From contig JBLDXI010000009.1 of NCBI GenBank assembly GCA_047495785.1, positions 2,480,001-2,544,000 on the forward strand: a DNA stretch of 64,000 nt, written 5' to 3'. This document shows positions 10,517-26,490 of the stretch, in pieces. Origin of the DNA: Lepidodermella squamata. Lineage: Eukaryota > Gastrotricha. The position numbers and the translations under genes were made by a program. The stretch's first letter is position 1, and each line of letters starts with the position of its first letter. The notes below the pieces were generated by a model that was given only the letters and a program-made list of their open reading frames with translations, ran no database searches and was not told where the DNA came from.

Positions 10517-11309
10517 CACTTTCTTCACTATTTACCTCACCATTACTGAATGGCGAAATTTGATCTCTTGTATAAACAAAATAAAAGTTCGAATTTACGG
10601 GTATTTACCCTTAAAAAAATTAAAACGGAAGACTTATTTTAGCTGCTGCTTTCAAAACAGAAATAGGAAGCGCCGACATTCTATTTATAACCAGCAGCCC
10701 TATAATGGAGTGTCCACGTGAATAATTTACTCGTAATATACTGAGGATTAGGCCTTTGCCTGGTAAAGTTTGCCATTTGGGTCAAAAAGGTAATAAAAAT
10801 AGATGGCAAAGCGTGAGTCATTTCCAGGTTTTAGAACGAATTTATCGCAAATTTCCGTCGCATTTTTATATAACCCATTCAGGGATGCGCTTTGATGAAC
10901 GGCATCAAGGTGTATATATCGGACAAAGTTCACTCGGAAACGGATGCCGGAAAGTCTCCTGAAGCTTCTTCGACCTCGCTCAGCCTCGATAGTTAAAGCG
11001 CGCAGTTTTAGCGCTCATCGCTCATTGCGTCAACTTTGATGTCATCATAAAACCCTGAATTAAAACTCATTTCTTGATATAACGTAATTTTTTAATTTTA
11101 AATAGTGAACATTGGGTATTCATTTATAAGGATTCTATTGACACGCGTGTTTTTTCCAAGGGATGTGGGCTAATCCAGTTTCTACGAATTAGAACACGGT
11201 GAATCATAGCGCCGGATTACTCCGAATCCTTTTTCATTATTGGCAAGACTGATATCATTCATTTAATTTTTCATTTTACGAATATAGACAATTTTGCTAT
11301 ATATCAAAG
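10517..11309. other. spacer between insulin-like genes 4 and 5
   Basis: No gene is supported. Opposed short open frames at 10750–10960 have no splice or homology support. Confidence 0.5.
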
Positions 11310-11705
11310 ATGTTGACATCTACTCGATCTGCTTTATTCCTCGCTTTCATGTTCGTGATTTTCGTCAATTTTCGCCGCGTGGCTGGCGAAGTAAATTGCG
11401 AAAATCAGCTGCCTTATTCTTCTTCTTCGTCAAGCAATCAGCAATCAGCCGAAATGTGCAGTAAACGGTTGGCAATGACGCTGCGGCACGTTTGCAGGCT
11501 CTTCGCGCCTGCCAAGGCTATGATCGAGTCGAAACTCGCTTCGTCACTTCCTGGTTCAAGTCGAAAAAGTTCGACCGTCGTGAAAATGACACGGAGCGAA
11601 CGGCGGAAGGCGCGAAATCAAGCCGTGAAGGAAAAGCACGAGCGGCTTAAGTGCGAATGCTGTTCTAGGGCCTGCGACACTGCTACCCTGATCAAGTATT
11701 GCTGA
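11310..11705 (+). CDS. insulin-like peptide precursor 5, divergent
   Basis: The longest and most divergent copy has 131 residues. The signal peptide is residues 1–26. The first B-chain Cys is followed by a Ser-rich run (YSSSSSSNQQS) before MCSKRLAMTLRHVC, which keeps 11 residues between Cys 2 and Cys 3 but has CS instead of CG. A basic connecting region with several dibasic sites (RR, KRSERRK-like) precedes the A chain CECCSRACDTATLIKYC. All eight cysteines are conserved, so the disulfide layout should match its neighbours. Receptor choice or processing may differ. A signal peptide and the CECC core make the assignment firm despite low identity. Confidence 0.83.
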   Translation: MLTSTRSALFLAFMFVIFVNFRRVAGEVNCENQLPYSSSSSSNQQSAEMCSKRLAMTLRHVCRLFAPAKAMIESKLASSLPGSSRKSSTVVKMTRSERRKARNQAVKEKHERLKCECCSRACDTATLIKYC

Positions 11706-14678
11706 ATGATCATCACTTTGAAAAAAGCTCTTTATCCAGATTTTTCGCCTCATTTTCGCCTTTTTAAAAGGCGGAATAACTGTGTTTTAACGGGATATGA
11801 AAATAAATCTGAACTATTTGAAGATGAAATCGTAAAGCTTCAAAGTCATCCATATATATTTTTAATACAGAAAATGATAATTCGGCCAGCTAAAATTTGG
11901 TGAAGGCGACTTCGAAATCGAAAACTATCTTTAATTGCCAAGATCCCGAATAATCAAAGCCTAGTAAAAAACGATTGGCTCTCCAACAGAGCGGGAAATT
12001 ATTATGGAGTAAAACCTGCTTACGGTCGCTTACTATAGGACCAAAAACCGGCATTTCGTCACTCGAATGCTTTGGTGATTCATCTTTTGCTCGCACACCA
12101 GTGTAATTAATCATGTTATAATTAACTCTCCTAAAATTTTGATAATTTTTGGCGCAGCAAAATCGATGTAACTGGTAATTTCGACCCAGGCCTATAATTT
12201 TCATTCATTATCAGGACATCGCGCTTAGGCGTATCCGTGTTCGAGGGTGCCCACCCAGGCGTATTGCGAGATACGTCCGCTGACGCGGCATAATTTCCCC
12301 TGACGCCCACCGCATCATGACAATTATTGGATGTATATTAATAAGGCGAAACTAGAAGATGATCGAGTATCAAGTAACGCTGACTGACATAAGGCGGCAC
12401 TTCTGTAATCCGTCACCCTGGTATTTCATCATGTTCCATAAATATGTGACAAACGTGATATAAGATGACGTGATAAAGACAAATGATGATTCAGGTTCAG
12501 GTTTAGAGCAGTAGACTGTGACAGACAAAAATTTAAAAGCTCGGAAGTCTAAAGGGTTTGTCCTGCGCTGACAGCAATTGTCGAAACTGAACTGAAGAAC
12601 TCATTTTGGACCCGAGAACCAAGAACAGATTAGGCTTTCAGAAGCTTTTCGCGGAAAAAACTAAATCGCCCAGAAATTTTTGAAGAAATATTCGGCAATT
12701 TCGCAGCTAATTTTATTAGAAATTATGATAGAATTCTGTGTGATTTTCGGTACTGCAACTCACCTTCACTCTCAGAACAAAGCCAGGGCTTGATAAAATA
12801 AATGATTACAAGGTTCCGCTAACGTCAATAATTTCGGATCTGCATCAGGCGAATTCGGTCCGGCTACTCCTTAAACCTTTTGACAAACCTCAATTCAGTG
12901 CCAATCGATAAAGCGTCATTGAATAAAGTTCGAGAAAGAATTGAATTTGTCATTCCATGGTTGAAAAAATCACCAGTGTCTGTTTGCATACTCTGAAGTT
13001 ACCGAATAGGTGCGCTAATTGCCAAGCTCGAGCAATTATAATCTGAGACAATGAGCGTCCGCTGATAAAGGAAAAATGTAGGTAAACAGACGCAAGGTAA
13101 ATACGTGCTACCGAACATGAATAGACTAATATAGTATAAAGCCTTGAAAAATGTTGCCATGTTCCACCTTAATTTTATCTTGGCGAGGTGCACTTGACAC
13201 TGCCTCTGCAAAGATTTTCCCCCAGATTTGTCACTTTTGCAGCAGCTTCATAGTTCACAGAGCAATATTTGTTATGATGTTATAAATGTAGCAGGGCATA
13301 GAGGAGATGCGCCAAGAGTGGAGCATTCGCGCTCGTTTATTACCCGAGTTTCAACCCATTACCATGTTTCAGCCATTATATGCGCATTTTCCACGACGTG
13401 AGCGCATAATCATAAGGCGAAAAAAGCACGCAACACAAAAAAATGCGTAGTGATGCACGCCGTAATTTTTTATGTCTTAATTAACCTTTGTCGGCGCAGT
13501 TGTACCTACCGATCGTAGACTCGACGAGCCGAAGATAATAAAATCAGCCTTCGCAATTTACTTCTGGTTCAATTTCACCTCTGCGGTGTGAAGTGCTTCG
13601 CACTATAAAGCCAACCATTTAAACTCTTCTTTTTCTGCGAACTCTAACGAGATCAGTTCTTTTGAGTAATTGCTATCTTCGAAAAAACAAGGCACTTTAT
13701 TTGATAACCAAAACAGGGCAAAATCGTCTCGCGCGGACTTTGGTTCAACCAAGTTCAAATAAAGAGCACCTGGGCAAAATTGCAAAGATAGCGTAAGCTG
13801 AGGGGGTGGCTCTTTTCTGTTACACTTTCTTTTGACAGGTCGAAATACGCGGGGTATCTGGTCGCCTTTCAGCCCGTTATCTATTTAATGCGCAAAAAAT
13901 GCCCTGCCAGGCAACGTTAAATAATTACGGTTTTTTTTTATGGATGCCTCGACATTTTTTTCGCCTTTCACCTTTCAAGAAGCCCCATTCAAATGGGCTA
14001 GTCGAGATTTTTTCTCGTAAATTTACGATAGGAAACAAGTTTTCAAAAAGAAGAGCTTGGCAGGAGTTCCGAATTCAACTATGTAAAATTGCGTCATGAG
14101 TATTTTGAAGAATTAATCATCGGAATTTTTCTCAACTATGAAATAACTTGTCTGCAGATCTGCGAGGCTCGCCAGATCGGCGCCATGCTATATTCCAGTC
14201 CTTTTTATTAGGCTTTGGTTGCGTGCCACGAAATTGGCGCTCTTGTTATTTTGGGCGCACTCGAGTGCTGTTAATTCCTAGAATTATCGCGCCCAGATAA
14301 CTCGCCGTCTAATTTTTTTTATCGCAGCATAGCCACGCAAACACATTATTCGCCAGCCAAGCTCGCAAAACCGCGCTTTTTGTGTCGCCAACATAAGGAC
14401 GAGATAACGTTTTTGCGCAAGTTTGCTGACCTTATCGCAGCGCAATAATCGTGACCTCTCTCCGGCCATATTTCCTCGGAAATTATCGCTGGATTCAGCA
14501 TAATCTTTTGCATTTATGAAGAACTTTCCATGCTCTTAATGTACGAAAACAACAAGAAGTCCTGGGAAAATTGATTGAATTTATTTTTGGCACTGAACCT
14601 AATTTAGATTGAAGCACTTTACGCAACTTGCACGATGATTCTGCTGTTCCTATTACTAAAAAGAAGCGGTCAACGGCG
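11706..14678. other. long spacer; possible hydrolase relic
   Basis: About 3 kb holds no gene I can support. On the minus strand at 11890–12204 a frame contains NYTGVRAKDESPKHSSDEMPVFG and later FDFEVAF, in the order and rough spacing of the fumarylacetoacetate-hydrolase fold (NY..HA.E...P.EPVVF, then DyEvEL), with key residues missing. This is weak and listed only as a possible relic. The rest is AT-rich. Confidence 0.35.
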
Positions 14679-18462
<3,784 letters not shown>

Positions 18463-19495
18463 GCATCATGTTTTCTCTCATAATATTTGTGGCCTAAACG
18501 TCACATATTTCTCGTACTTTCATTTCGTATTTCTCGAGGTATATTATAACTGCATTTTTTAACAATTATATTTGACATATAAAACTGTTGTTTTAAAAGA
18601 TATTGAAATCATTGTTGATTGAGAGAATCATGTTCTTCGCTTTAAATTAATTGAATCGGATCGTTCGCTTTGATTGAAAAAAAAATATTTTGCTGATCTC
18701 TAAACCCGGTTATTCATTATTTGTTAATAATTTTTTTGAACTGCTGCTGCGCCTAAGAAGCGATAAAATAATAAAATTTTTGTGCTCATGAATTGATTTA
18801 ACGAATTTTGACCATCAATATTCTGAGTACCGTACATGCGTGAATATGGAGAAGGCGAAAGGAGATGTTATTTAAATGGTGTTACAATTTTGATGAGCCT
18901 CGAAAAAATCCGACCGCCTCAATCGAGTGTTACCCGGTGTTACAAAGAGACGTGTATACGGAACTTCTGGAGGCACATTGCAATTTTATTTCGCCAATTG
19001 GATCGATGGTCAAATACATGGTTGGCTTTTGTTCGTGCTTCGGATTGCTGAAACTAAACATCTTTTATTTTCCAGGGCAACCATCGAGCACTCAAAGCGA
19101 TTGACTATAACTATTGCGATATCTCGCCCAGAAGTTCCAATATACTTAGCCCGCTGTGGCATATTGGAACAGGATTAATTCGAGAAGCCCACTCTGCAAC
19201 GAACTTCACTGCAATTTTCAGCGACTTGAATGTTTTTAAACCCACCGTGATGGAATGGAAGCCTGAGTATATAACAAGGAAGCGGCCCGATTTTTTCTTG
19301 GACTTTTTGCTTTCGATAGTCATGTTTAAAATCATTCCCTGTAACTGAAAAACTGGTTGGAAATTAATTTTCACTACTTCAGTCAGCTCTGCATTTTATT
19401 TTCTATACATTCAATATAATTCCGAAAGAAAAGGGACAGAAAAGATTATTAATTAATTAATTAATTAAAAATGTCAGGTCTTTATATTTGAGCGC
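18463..19495. other. spacer with 3' ends of two convergent genes
   Basis: FGFR's AATAAA is at 18770–18775, and the complement of 19395–19400 gives AATAAA for the P450. Between 18836 and 19178 all three plus frames stay partly open, but no frame has splice support or a recognised motif. A TAAT/TTAA run of about 20 bases is at 19448–19470. Confidence 0.45.
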
Positions 19496-21659
19496 TCAAA
19501 AATCGCGTCGAACCAGCTGGATGGGAACTCCACCAATCGGCCTGAGAGGACCATTCTTCGATCCGACTCGAATCTCACCAGCTGGGTAAGCTCCATCGGG
19601 CAGCTCAATCTTGAAACGCAGAAGCACATTCACGATAGTTTGCTTCAGCTCGAGAAGCGCAAGACGACGGCCGATGCAGAGGCGAGGTCCGAAGCCAAAT
19701 GACAAAAAAGCAACATCACGCCTGTTATCGGCTTGCTCACCTAGGAATCGTTCCGGGTAGAATCGATTGACGTCAACAGGCCCCCACAATGACTCATTGT
19801 GATGAATCGACCAAGTATCGACGTGGACGAGTTTGACACTTGTAGGGACTTGGACGCCGCAAATCGAAGTATCAGACATGACAAATCGATTCAAGACATT
19901 CAGCCCAACCGGGTAGAGTCGAAGAGTTTCGAGGCAGACAGCTTCAAGGTACGGCATTTGCGAGACCAAAACGTCGTAGTCGAGTTTCAATTCATTTTTC
20001 ATCGGGAATTTAGCCGAAATTTCTTCGAGCAATTTCAGTTGAACGTCTTGATTTGCGGCGAGTTCGTAGCTCAGGAAGCCGAGAGATGTACTGGTTGTTT
20101 CGTAGCCGGCCGCGATCAGTTGAACGCATTGGGTCAGCATTTCGATTTCAGACATTTTCTTCGACTTCTCATCACCGGTATTTTCGCAGGCGTCGATCAT
20201 CATTTGCAGGATATCATTTCGCCTCGTTCCGCAACTCCGTCGCTGTTCAACAATTGTCTTCGCAGCACCGAGCACGTACTTGAGCGGCGCGAAAAAACCT
20301 GTGAATAACTTGAGCCGAAATTCGGCGATTGCTCGGAAAATTGGCCCTAGTTCGGGTAGAATGTAGGCCGCGTAGATACCTGCAGGTGGGTCTGTTGCCT
20401 GAACGAGAAATTGGCGAATTTTTTCGAGAATCAAGTTGTCTTTGCCTCGCGATTGAACGGCTTTCAAATCGAGGCCGAATGCGGTTTCGGTTATCGCATC
20501 CATGGTGAAGAGTTGGAAGCATTGCCGAATGTCGAAAGGCTCTCCAGACCTGTCATTCAGAAACTTGATTTCACCTCGAAAAAAATTGAAAAAAAATCTC
20601 ACTTTGTTTTTTCTGTAAGAAGCTCCATCAAATCTGCCTGGCTCTGCTCGAGAATAGGCATATAGGACTTGAGCTTTCCTGAAGAGAATGCTGGGTTTAG
20701 AATCGTTCGGGTGCGCTTCCATGAATCGCCGCGTTGAATAAGAAGCGAATGTGCCAAGAAGAACGAAGCATTTTCAGTTGGTTCGGGCTGAACCGGCAAT
20801 AGCTGTAATGAGAAATCATAGAATCAACGGTTTTTTCTAAAAATTGAAATTTTATAATGGAATAAATTCAATTTAATGGATCTGAAGTTTATACTGTAAC
20901 GAGGGGTATCTTCTCGAAAATTAAAAATCAGTCATTGCTCCTAAATTTCTGATATTTTCACGAAAGGTGGGCAGTGTGATTCTTGAATTTACAGCAAATT
21001 CTGAGCATTCTTATATTTTTACCTGATTTTTGGCAAATTTAAATGTGATTGGCTAACTTTGGATATTTTTTACGCTCATTTGCATATGCGTAATATTTTC
21101 CCAATTTTGTTCTCACATCTTTTTACAAACAATTTCTTAATTCCACAGCAAAATGCAGGTTTTCTTTAATTTTCCCAAATTTTATTGATGCAAAATGGGT
21201 GAAAAACTAGAAAATTGAAGAAGTTAAATTGCGTCAAAAACGCTAAAAACGAAGAAAATTATAGGTTATTACGATGCTTACCAAGTGACCTTGGAATTCT
21301 GAGAATTGCTTCACGCAGATTTGTTCAACAGCTTCGGGACTGCTAACGACAAGCACTGGCATTGAGCCGTAGTAGATGCCGTAAAAATCGCCGTATTTCT
21401 TGGACCACTCCGCAATGACCAAATGTCGGTTCTGCGTGAATAGCTCGTGAACATTGCCGTGGAGCCAATGCGGTTGGGGTCCCGGAATTCCGAGCTTGCG
21501 GAAAACGCGGTGGCAAAAGAATTTGCGATAAATGTAGAACGCAACGATTGGAAAAATGAGCACAACGGCAGCTATGAGATAGCTGGAATAGCCGCCAGCA
21601 GCTGATTTCGGCACAGTGTCACCAATCACTGAGCGGATAGTTTCAGTTTTAGAACTCAT
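19496..21659 (-). CDS. cytochrome P450, CYP3 clan, with a frame problem
   Basis: Exon 1 (21659–21282) carries the N-terminal membrane anchor and the proline hinge (GIPGPQPHWLHGN). Exon 2 starts at 20802 (DSWKRTRTILNPAFSSGKLKSYM, the helix C region). Exon 3 runs to 19496. It holds AGYETTSTSL (I helix), ETLRLYP (ExxR), FYPERF and the haem-binding FGFGPRLCIGRR. CYP3-type features fit an endoplasmic-reticulum monooxygenase of lipophilic substrates. At 20600–20580 the exon 2 frame ends at a stop just past a GTGAG, and the exon 3 frame opens after a 28-base T-rich gap whose ends do not restore the frame. A miscounted homopolymer or a damaged gene is likely. Confidence 0.82.
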
Positions 21660-21704
21660 TCTTTAGTAGTTCTTTAGTAAGTGAAGCTTTACACAATTAT
21701 CAGC

Positions 21705-21712
21705 CTTTTATA
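21705..21712 (-). promoter_or_regulatory. TATA box of the CYP3-clan P450
   Basis: On the minus strand TATAAAAG lies 46 bases before the ATG at 21659. Confidence 0.6.
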
Positions 21713-22995
21713 CGCATGCGGAGCATAATTGTTCATAAGCGAAAGACAGCTTAAGATATGACCTACTGGGAAGACACTGATCTTATTCAGTGTTTACGTC
21801 AGGCCGATGAGCCATGTGGTAAGCGCTTTTCATTGTGCGCGTCTCTTTTAAAATGAAGTTCCATAATCGGTCAAAATTGTAGACCTTTTTGAGAGAAAAA
21901 CATATTTTCTTTACAAAAGTTTAAATCATCAAACGCCAAAGCATTGTGAGGGGACTCGGTAAGACAAACCGTCCACAAAACTTCCTGTTTTCGATAGTTC
22001 TCACCCCTTCAAATTTTGGCCAAACTACCAGGTAGAACGGAGTGGCGTAGCCCGAGGTGAATTTTCTTGCGCAAATCCACTAATTCTCGGCAAAATTTTT
22101 CTCCAGCTGTCCTGCTTCGAATCGAACTCCCATTTTTATGGTATAAATAGATCTGGTCTTGAACTTGAAAAATCCAGAAGGGCCGCTCAAAATATATGCA
22201 ACTTCCAAGCTCCAAGTCCCTTGGCGCCATATCCTGAAGCTGAAAAAAATCAGCGAAAAATTTCGCAAAAATAGCGAATTTTGACGCCAAACAGTGAGTC
22301 GCCGGTTAACGCCTATTTGCAGGAAAGTAGAGGATGTCTCTCAGTAATTCGGGTCCTCCTTTTATCAGAACCAAATTTTGGAATTTTCTAGCGGCCTGAA
22401 ATCGCTGTTCGAATATTTACTGCGGGTCATTGGCCACAATAATTCTAGAAAATTCACCAGTAAATTCAGCGTAACATTCTCTATAAGACGCAGAGTGTTC
22501 AATTCAGAATCCATCCTTCGCCTACAATTCGTAGAATTATTCAAAAATGACTCTTGGCATATTTCGACTTTGGTTCTGCAAAAAGCAAATTTGGTTCCAC
22601 CAAAACATATGCTGATATATTATTACAGGGCGTTATTGAGAGAATTTAAAATATTCAGCCATAAAGATTTTCCATCCATTTCAGTCATCGAATTTTCAGG
22701 AAATAATCGGGTAACTTTGGACAAAAAAAATTCGGTTGCGCGGAAATGTTGTTTTATTCAATTTATAATTTATATATTTTTTAAATCGGAAGAAAAAGTA
22801 AGCTTGAAATTAAAACAATGCAATTAATACACTTAGTACAATTAGTAGTAAAAAATAAAGCTTCGCTACCAAAGTTTTCAAGTTCCATATCAGAAAAGAA
22901 TAATGCCGAGTTGCGATTGATATTATCTCGTTTTCTATTCACGCGAATATTATCGCCAAATAATCAACCATAATATTATGGCGTAGTAGTTACAT
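21713..22995. other. spacer without a supported gene
   Basis: Open frames at 22009–22290 (minus) and 22378–22827 (plus) lack ATG starts or splice and family support. Two TTTTTTCAG-like acceptors occur on the minus strand near 22240, so a lost exon or repeat is possible. Confidence 0.4.
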
Positions 22996-23682
22996 TTAGT
23001 AACGACGATTATATTGGTTTTGATAGTTTGTCAAAATGACCATGAAGACTCCGACCCAGATGCAACAAGTGACGATAGCGATCGAGGAGAGAATGATCGA
23101 TATGATATAAGTCTTCCGCGTTGCATTAGCGCGGCAGGCAAAAATCATCGCCGGAATGAAGAAGAAAAAACTTCCCGTAAAAATGGACATAATACCCAGC
23201 GTCAGAGCCGCTGCCCGCCAGCCGTCCAGTTTCGGGTCTGGTGCTGTTACCGGCGCCTGGACATTGACAGTAGGTGCAGGGGGTGCAGCATTAGCACCTG
23301 TATTCTGATTTGCAATGACTATGTTCGGCTGAGAAGTCGGAGCAGCGGGCGGCATCATCATCATCATCATCGACGGCTGGTACATCGGTGATGGCTGTAA
23401 TGGGTGGGAATACATCATTGGCATTCCATATGGGTAAGGCTGCTGCGAACTGGGTGTTACAGCTAGATTGCCAGCATTCATGTTAGGTGATGCTACCACC
23501 ATTCCATTCGGCGAATTCTGAGCTTGCCATGGCGCCGGGTAGGAAACAGTAGCTTGTTGCGAAGTGGTGTCGCTAGGCGTTTGGTTAGTTTGACTTGCTG
23601 GCATTTGGCCTGCGTAAGGGCTTGTCTGCTCATGATAGGGAGGCGGCAGTGGCAATCCTGCTTCTCCTTTACTTTCTTCCAT
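22996..23682 (-). CDS. PPxY two-membrane-segment protein 1
   Basis: This single exon encodes 228 residues. The N-terminal ~150 residues are Pro/Gln/Met-rich with PPPYHEQ near the start, a WW-domain ligand of the PPxY type, and an NIVIANQ stretch matching NVVIIN in the paralogues. Then come TM1 (LTLGIMSIFTGSFFFFIPAMIFA) with the family signature IPAMIFA, a very short loop, and TM2 (ISIILSSIAIVTCCIWVGVFMVIL). The C-terminus is short and lacks the Cys-rich tail of other members. Architecture recalls CD225/dispanin (IFITM) proteins, which sit in endosomal or plasma membranes, but the dispanin loop motif is not clear. An ATTAG acceptor-like site touches the ATG. Confidence 0.72.
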   Translation of the reverse strand: MEESKGEAGLPLPPPYHEQTSPYAGQMPASQTNQTPSDTTSQQATVSYPAPWQAQNSPNGMVVASPNMNAGNLAVTPSSQQPYPYGMPMMYSHPLQPSPMYQPSMMMMMMPPAAPTSQPNIVIANQNTGANAAPPAPTVNVQAPVTAPDPKLDGWRAAALTLGIMSIFTGSFFFFIPAMIFACRANATRKTYIISIILSSIAIVTCCIWVGVFMVILTNYQNQYNRRY

Positions 23683-24029
23683 CTAATTGGAATAAGCAAT
23701 TATTCTAAAAGAAATCTGGAATGTAATTCAGCTGTAAATGTTTATCCTAACTTTATTTTTTACTACCTTCCCCAAGTTTTCAGGCGAAAGATTTCAGATA
23801 AATCTACAGTTTCGAGTTACCTCAACCACTACGCTAAGATATTGTGGAGTCTATATTTCTGCCTACAGCAACGCCATTATGAGAGGCCCGCCTCTCCGTG
23901 ATGTTACTTATATAGGTTTGTTCTTGTCCACAATTGATTGCCCCGAGCTTACTGATTCATTTAACACTTTGTATCATTTTTCTGTGTATCCTTTTCTGTA
24001 TTTTAAAGTTTAAGCTTCGAGGCAACATT

Positions 24030-24240
24030 AATCACCGTCACGACACGAAATACTGAAGCGCTAAAACTTGGCAAAAAATTGTCGCTTTTAGTGTTTTGAA
24101 TCATGGCCATGAAATAATGAAAATTATGTTATTTATAAACTCTGAAATTTACGCAAAAATTACTCTGCTGAGACCGGAAGCGTTTCTCACAAATTGGTTC
24201 TCACAAACCATTCCAACAAATATTTGAAATCGCGGATATA
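24030..24240. repeat. dispersed repeat, copy A
   Basis: This segment shares its order of motifs with 25895–26115: GACACGAA...ACTGAA.GCTA.AACTT, then CTGAAATTT.CGC and GCTGAGACCGGAAGCGTTTCTC, then CATTCCAACAAA. Same orientation and ~75% similarity by eye indicate an old duplication or a dispersed repeat family. Confidence 0.55.
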
Positions 24241-24364
24241 TCGTTATGTATCCCTCTAGCCAAGGCGATAACAATGAGGCAAAAAAGAATTGGCGCGTGG
24301 CTCTATTTAAATCGCGTGCATCATCTGTTTGTCGCATTATTTGTAAACACATATGGTGACCGAG

Positions 24365-24469
24365 GCGATATCTAGTTACTAAAAATAGCTGAGGTCAGGG
24401 CGATATCTAGTTACTAAAAATAGCTGAGGCCAGGGTGATATCTAGTTACTAAAAATAGGTCATATTAAG
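24365..24469. repeat. 35-base tandem repeat, three copies
   Basis: The unit GCGATATCTAGTTACTAAAA plus ATAGCTGAGGTCAGG recurs at 24365, 24400 and 24435, with one or two changes per copy. Confidence 0.8.
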
Positions 24470-24990
24470 AAGATGGTCACAACATTGAAAAAAATGGTTT
24501 TACTGTAAAAAATCGCTTTGAGATATCGCCCTGGTGAGCTAATAAGAAACTTCAACGAAAATAAAGGGCATAAATGTGAGGGGGACTATGGGTTCCCCGG
24601 ATGGGCAGATAGAATTGGGTAAACACGATAAAGTAATTAAAAGTTGGACCTTAGATTTTCACGATAGGACCTTATTAATTAAACCTCAGAGTGATAACTT
24701 TTTCACTTTTTAGACAGGACTCCCCGTAAAATGAGATGATGATAACTTTTTCATTTTCCAGTCAGGAATCGCATTTTTCTGTGGCTTTCACTTTGTCAAA
24801 AAAAATTGAAGATAACTTTTTCCATTTTAAGCCGGAAAACTCATTCTTTGACTTGCTTTAGTTTATGTATGTATGTCTGATTTCACTCAATTTTTCAATC
24901 AATTCCATGGTCTCGGCAGGCTACTTTTATGAAATCAGGGCTCACGTGATAAGCACACATCAGTCATGAGAATAGAGATTCCACAAGGCT

Positions 24991-25100
24991 ATGCGAGCGG
25001 AGCGAGCATGCCCAACTTGACCTCTATAGTTCGTCTGGAAACTAGCTGATTTTTGAAAAATGATACTAGGTCACGTTGGCCATGCTCACTCCGTTCGCAT
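24991..25100. repeat. small foldback element
   Basis: The arms 24991–25022 and 25069–25100 are reverse complements with few mismatches (ATGCGAGCGGAGCGAGCATG against CATGCTCACTCCGTTCGCAT), around a ~46-base loop. Confidence 0.6.
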
Positions 25101-25894
25101 TGGCATGGTGCATAAGGATTGTCATCGTGTATGTGGGTGTTTGCTTATCCAAAATCATCTATGAACGCGGTCTCTGAGTTGTGGTATCAGGTGTTGCCCC
25201 ATGTTAAGCAAACAATGGCTGGAATAGTTGCGGAAAAATTATGGTGGAATCGAAGACACTATTAGTGCGGCAATAAAGTAATAAAGTAATTTAATAATGT
25301 AATTACTTTTCTCATGGATTTAAGCACACGCTCATATTTAGAAAATGAGAGCATAGTTGAATCCAAACTAAGTGCCTTCTAAACTTCTTCCTTGATTTTA
25401 AAATTGCACACAAATGATTTATCAGTGTGTTTTTTTACTACTTGAACGCGTGCCAGAAATCGAATATCCACTGCGCAGTGGTGATTCATAATCTAAAAAT
25501 AGACTGGCCGAGGCGATAAAATATGATAGCGTCGCTGAATAACTCGGATTTAAGCTTGTTTACAGCCGTTTCAAAATGATAGGTGACAAGTGAACATTAT
25601 TTTGTTTTTGCCTCTACATTCACGTTTAAAAGCCGCTTTTAACTTGTCACCTACCGTCAAATGGGGTGACTTTTCCAGTCGTGGTCACTTTGCCACAGCT
25701 TAATTTTGCTGATCTTTGCCATGATCACGTGACTGAAAAATAAACACCGTATTAACTAATACTACATAGGTAAATTGGAGAAATTTTTCTATTTCTTCTA
25801 TACCTACACAAATTCACTAAAATCACATCGCACTTGGTTCACTCGTGCCGGGCACGGGGGTTTACAAAAGCGATCGAACAGCATCATGTGTTTC

Positions 25895-26115
25895 TAGAGC
25901 GTGTGACACGAAGAACTGAAAACGCTACAACTTTGATAAAAAAAAAATTGTCAGTTTTTGTATACAGGAAGCATGACCATGTAATAATGACAGTACCTAA
26001 TGCTATTTTCTATTTTTACTTCTGAAATTTTCGCACAAATAGCGGCTGAGACCGGAAGCGTTTCTCAAAAATTGGCTGGTTGACACGAAAAACCGTAGCA
26101 TTCCAACAAAACGCC
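25895..26115. repeat. dispersed repeat, copy B
   Basis: This is the second copy of the 24030–24240 segment; see that entry for the shared motifs. Confidence 0.5.
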
Positions 26116-26122
26116 GAATATA

Positions 26123-26490
26123 AGGGGTCAGTAGTTAGGAGGGGAGGGGGGTTCCCCGGGGCCAAGAGCGAAGTGAAGTTTAGAGCCGTTCGGGGGAAGA
26201 TTTGCTCATCCGGGTCTAGCTGGGGTAGGTTTGAATTTGAATTCACCCCCCATTGGTGAAATGTCCCAACGCTGTATGGTGGGGCTGAAATGTCCCACGG
26301 TGCCTAACGGGGTGGAATCTTTCTATATTGCTTAATGCTTGCACCAGACAGTGTGGTGACATTTCAACGCCCCCAACTTCAGTTCTACCCCCGCTTGACC
26401 CGGAGGGGGAAATCTTCCCCAAACGTCTCCTACCGTCACTTCGCTCCTGTCTCCGGGGAATCTCCTTTCCCCTCCTAACTATTGGGGTCC
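26123..26490. mobile_element. GC-rich foldback element, about 368 bases
   Basis: Its ends GGGGTCAGTAGTTAGGAGGGG and (reverse complement) GGACCCCAATAGTTAGGAGG match, and the arms stay similar for ~110 bases, including GAGCGAAGTGA and GGGGAAGATTT.CC. No coding capacity is seen. It is a MITE-like insertion standing out by GC content from the AT-rich spacer. Confidence 0.65.

Noticed and set aside
18836-19178. Three overlapping plus-strand frames after FGFR
   Set aside because: No frame has consistent splice sites or a recognisable motif; all may be chance.
20590-20610. Slippery-looking GAAAAAAC for a programmed -1 frameshift in the P450
   Set aside because: The A-run is not in the X XXY YYZ register in the upstream frame, and the read-through would add a Phe-rich insert absent from P450s. 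An indel is simpler.
22378-22827. 149-codon plus-strand frame
   Set aside because: The start is TTG; no ATG, signal, domain or splice support.
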